From NCBI GenBank assembly GCA_016841905.1, contig JAENYF010000037.1, positions 1 through 32,790 of the forward strand: 32,790 nucleotides of DNA. The letters run 5' to 3'. A program made the translations under genes and the position numbers. Below the pieces are notes generated by a model, which was given only the letters and a program-made list of their open reading frames with translations, was not told the origin of the DNA and ran no database searches. The stretch is from Desulfoscipio geothermicus. Its GTDB lineage: Bacteria; Bacillota; Desulfotomaculia; Desulfotomaculales; Desulfallaceae. Shown here piece after piece: positions 31,318 to 32,790 of the stretch (positions are counted from its first letter, which is position 1; each line of letters starts with the position of its first letter).

Positions 31318-31473
31318 TTAAAACCTGTACATTACATAATTAATCGTATAAAGGACCAGAGCCAGCAAAAATAATCTCAAAGTGATTTGTTTTATTCTTT
31401 TATCTTTCTTGGCAATCCCCATGAGCATGCCTATCATTGCAGCGAAAACTAATACAAAAATTAATATCCCCAT
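31318..31473 (-). CDS. 51-aa two-helix membrane protein
   Basis: ATG 31473 has AGAGGAG 8 bases upstream. The product consists of a first helix (MGILIFVLVFAAMIGMLMGI), a basic linker (AKKDKRIKQ) and a second helix (LRLFLLALVLYTINYVMY). It follows the positive-inside rule with the linker in the cytoplasm. It is too short for most gene finders, but the ribosome site and clean topology support it. No family is recognised. Confidence 0.65.
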   Translation of the reverse strand: MGILIFVLVFAAMIGMLMGIAKKDKRIKQITLRLFLLALVLYTINYVMYRF

Positions 31474-31638
31474 ACTATATGTCTCCTCTAATTCAACAAC
31501 TTATATCAACCGCTGCGCAGCCACCTGCAAATCAAGACGTTGCTGAAAAACACATCTTAGCTTTTTAACACATTGCCCTCATTATACCTTTCATCCACTC
31601 TCAATTGAACTGTTAGTTTTACATCAAGCAAGCTTGGA

Positions 31639-32096
31639 CTATGTTGGCAGGGCGGTAAAGCCGAATTTGTCCGCAATCATGTCGTACGGTAGGTACAGGC
31701 ACGCCGTACTGGTATAAAGGGCTACGACCGCGCCTCCAGTAACCACTGCAACGAGAGTTATTTCAAGTCCGGTAAGATTTTTCACTTTTTTATTGGCAAA
31801 GATTATGGTGGCAGGTCCGCAATAATAGGCTAGGGTTGTAGTACTTACCTCTTGTGAGGTGGTAAGCCTCGAATAATAATACCCAACTTAAGCCCAGAGA
31901 AAAAACCATTGCGTTTTGATTTTCTCAAATGTTATTCTTTTCTGTCCGACGACAAAAACGAGTCCCAGGAACAAGCTGCCGATACCGTTCTTGAAAGTAC
32001 GATTTCAGCACTGCTGAGTAAAAAATAACTGGCCACTACACCATTTGTCCCGAAAATTAGCAGGGACAAAATATATTTTAAATATGATTTGGTCAT
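31639..32096 (-). pseudogene. EamA/DMT-family transporter pseudogene
   Basis: From ATG 32096 the minus strand reads MTKSYLKYILSLLIFGTNGV, VASYFLLSSAEIVLSRT; then in a second frame IGSLFLGLVFVVGQKRITFE; then LSWVLLFEAYHLT and, in a further frame, VSTTTLAYYCGPATIIFANK and TGGAVVALYT to TAG 31639-31641. The L-x-E-A-Y-x-x-T-S/V-V-S-x-x-T-L-x-Y-Y-C-G-P block is characteristic of EamA permeases. At least three frameshifts and the loss of the second EamA repeat make it non-functional. The adjoining 31474-31638 spacer is empty as far as I can see. Confidence 0.75.
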
Positions 32097-32209
32097 ATAT
32101 TTAGATGTATTCTTTCCGTAGTCTTTGCTCCTCTAATATAAATACTCTAACACGCCATACCGCTGTTATTTCAACACCCCTTATCCGCAGTTTGCCGGAT
32201 ATAATGGCC

Positions 32210-32239
32210 AAAAAAAGACTATGAAGTTAATCCACAGTC
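32210..32239 (-). terminator. Terminator of the YbjQ-family gene
   Basis: On the minus strand GACT-G-TG ... CA-T-AGTC is followed by seven T (A-run 32210-32216), 26 bases after the stop. Confidence 0.6.
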
Positions 32240-32265
32240 CTTTTATGGTTCAATCAGCCCAATGC

Positions 32266-32586
32266 TTATTCAACTCTTACTGCAGTTCCGGAGGCTGTTA
32301 CCATAATCATGTTACCGCCTTGCCCCAATACTTCATAATCAATATCTACGCCAATTACTGCATTTGCCCCCATCTTATCGGCTCTTTTTTCCATTTCCCT
32401 TAACGCATCTTCACGAGTTTTAATTAATTCACCCTCATATGAACCGGATCTCCCACCAAAAATATTAGTTAAACCTGCAGCAAAATCTTTTATAAAATTT
32501 ACACCTGTAATTACTTCCCCAAAAACAATCCCTCTGTATTCAGTTATTTTTTTGCCTTCAATATTGGGTGTTGTAGTGATGATCAT
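32266..32586 (-). CDS. YbjQ/UPF0145 family protein
   Basis: 106 aa from ATG 32586 with AGGGGGG about 7 bases upstream; length equals the family norm. Family signatures: [59 protein letters not shown], and [15 protein letters not shown]. YbjQ proteins form pentameric beta-alpha assemblies of unknown function once called heavy-metal-binding. The start overlaps the stop of an upstream frame by one base (TAATG), so it is coupled to whatever is encoded there. Confidence 0.92.
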   Translation of the reverse strand: MIITTTPNIEGKKITEYRGIVFGEVITGVNFIKDFAAGLTNIFGGRSGSYEGELIKTREDALREMEKRADKMGANAVIGVDIDYEVLGQGGNMIMVTASGTAVRVE

Positions 32587-32790
32587 TATTTTCCCCCCTG
32601 TTGAAATAATTCACGAACCACTTCGATATTAGGCATGGTTATCCTTTTTTTGTAACTATCTTCTCCATAGCTATTTTTTCCAAAGTATGCACTAGATATC
32701 AATTATTACCATCCAGCGATGGTTCGTACTCATATATAAGCAATTTGCATATTCCACAAGCCAATATAATCAAGGGTTTAAAGGCCACAA
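32586..32790 (-). pseudogene. 3' end of an upstream gene, apparently frameshifted
   Basis: From the window edge the minus strand reads AFKPLIILACGICKLLIYEY, EPSLDGNN, TGA; shifting one base near 32701 it continues [40 protein letters not shown], which overlaps the YbjQ ATG. The two halves look like one small protein with a CxxC motif split by a one-base change. Alternatively the second part starts independently at TTG 32702 (38 aa). The family is not recognised and the 5' end is outside the window. Confidence 0.45.

Noticed and set aside
1..32790. CRISPR array, tRNA or rRNA genes, prophage module
   Set aside because: No regular spaced repeats, no cloverleaf or rRNA sequence recognised, and no phage structural genes; the Tad2-like gene alone is not enough to call a prophage.
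32586..32790. In-frame TGA after LDGNN as another Sec or Trp codon
   Set aside because: A one-base shift gives a much better continuation (SAYFGKNSYGEDSY...) ending exactly at the YbjQ start, so a frameshift explains it better.

Overview
The window looks like chromosomal DNA of an anaerobic, spore-forming Firmicute of the Clostridia (Desulfotomaculum/Pelotomaculum-like Peptococcaceae is my best guess; no rRNA or marker gene is present to prove it). Support comes from strong AGGAGG-type ribosome sites, moderate GC with AT-rich spacers, a MacAB-type exporter without an outer-membrane partner, a spore-surface-like repeat protein and a selenocysteine-type glutaredoxin.

The layout is short intact gene islands in a background of decayed genes. 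1-3.4 kb: a Na+/solute symporter (cut by the window edge) behind a 31-aa ORF, and divergently a three-repeat surface protein. 3.4-7.2 kb: IS256- and IS3-family fragments around a metallo-hydrolase, then a membrane coiled-coil protein overlapping a phosphodiester glycosidase (NAGPA) protein. 7.2-9.5 kb: AraC/GyrI regulator, a repeated element, an internally deleted ahpC and a glutaredoxin whose first active-site Cys codon is UGA with a SECIS-like hairpin. 9.5-16 kb, mainly minus strand: QueE-like radical SAM protein, helicase remnant, K+/H+ antiporter, IS256 remnant, diguanylate cyclase and a deleted EAL protein. 16.4-19.6 kb: a compact adaptor/ATPase/permease export operon.

19.6-25.8 kb: ydbC pseudogene, a UGA-interrupted small membrane ORF coupled to a DsrE protein, IS21-like terminal repeats, a near-consensus promoter leading to a Tad2-like (Thoeris anti-defence) protein, two large back-to-back hairpins, pgaC-pgaD, an IS3 orfA remnant, an ABM monooxygenase and fused DUF3795/GNAT fragments. 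26-32.8 kb: a ComEC-like exported metallo-hydrolase with DUF3006, and VTT, VOC and EamA pseudogenes interspersed with small membrane proteins, a REP-like palindrome, a second copy of the 8.2-kb repeat and a YbjQ-family gene.

Working units are: (i) ahpC/grx peroxide defence, apparently losing the peroxiredoxin while keeping the selenoprotein; (ii) the MacAB-like exporter; (iii) pgaCD polysaccharide synthesis, with cyclic-di-GMP genes elsewhere in the window as a possible but unproven controller; (iv) the MBL-DUF3006 pair. The most novel-looking items are the UGA-containing ORFs, the Tad2-like gene with its unusual flanks, the paired hairpins and the dispersed coding repeat. All functional calls are by motif recognition by eye; no database search was run.
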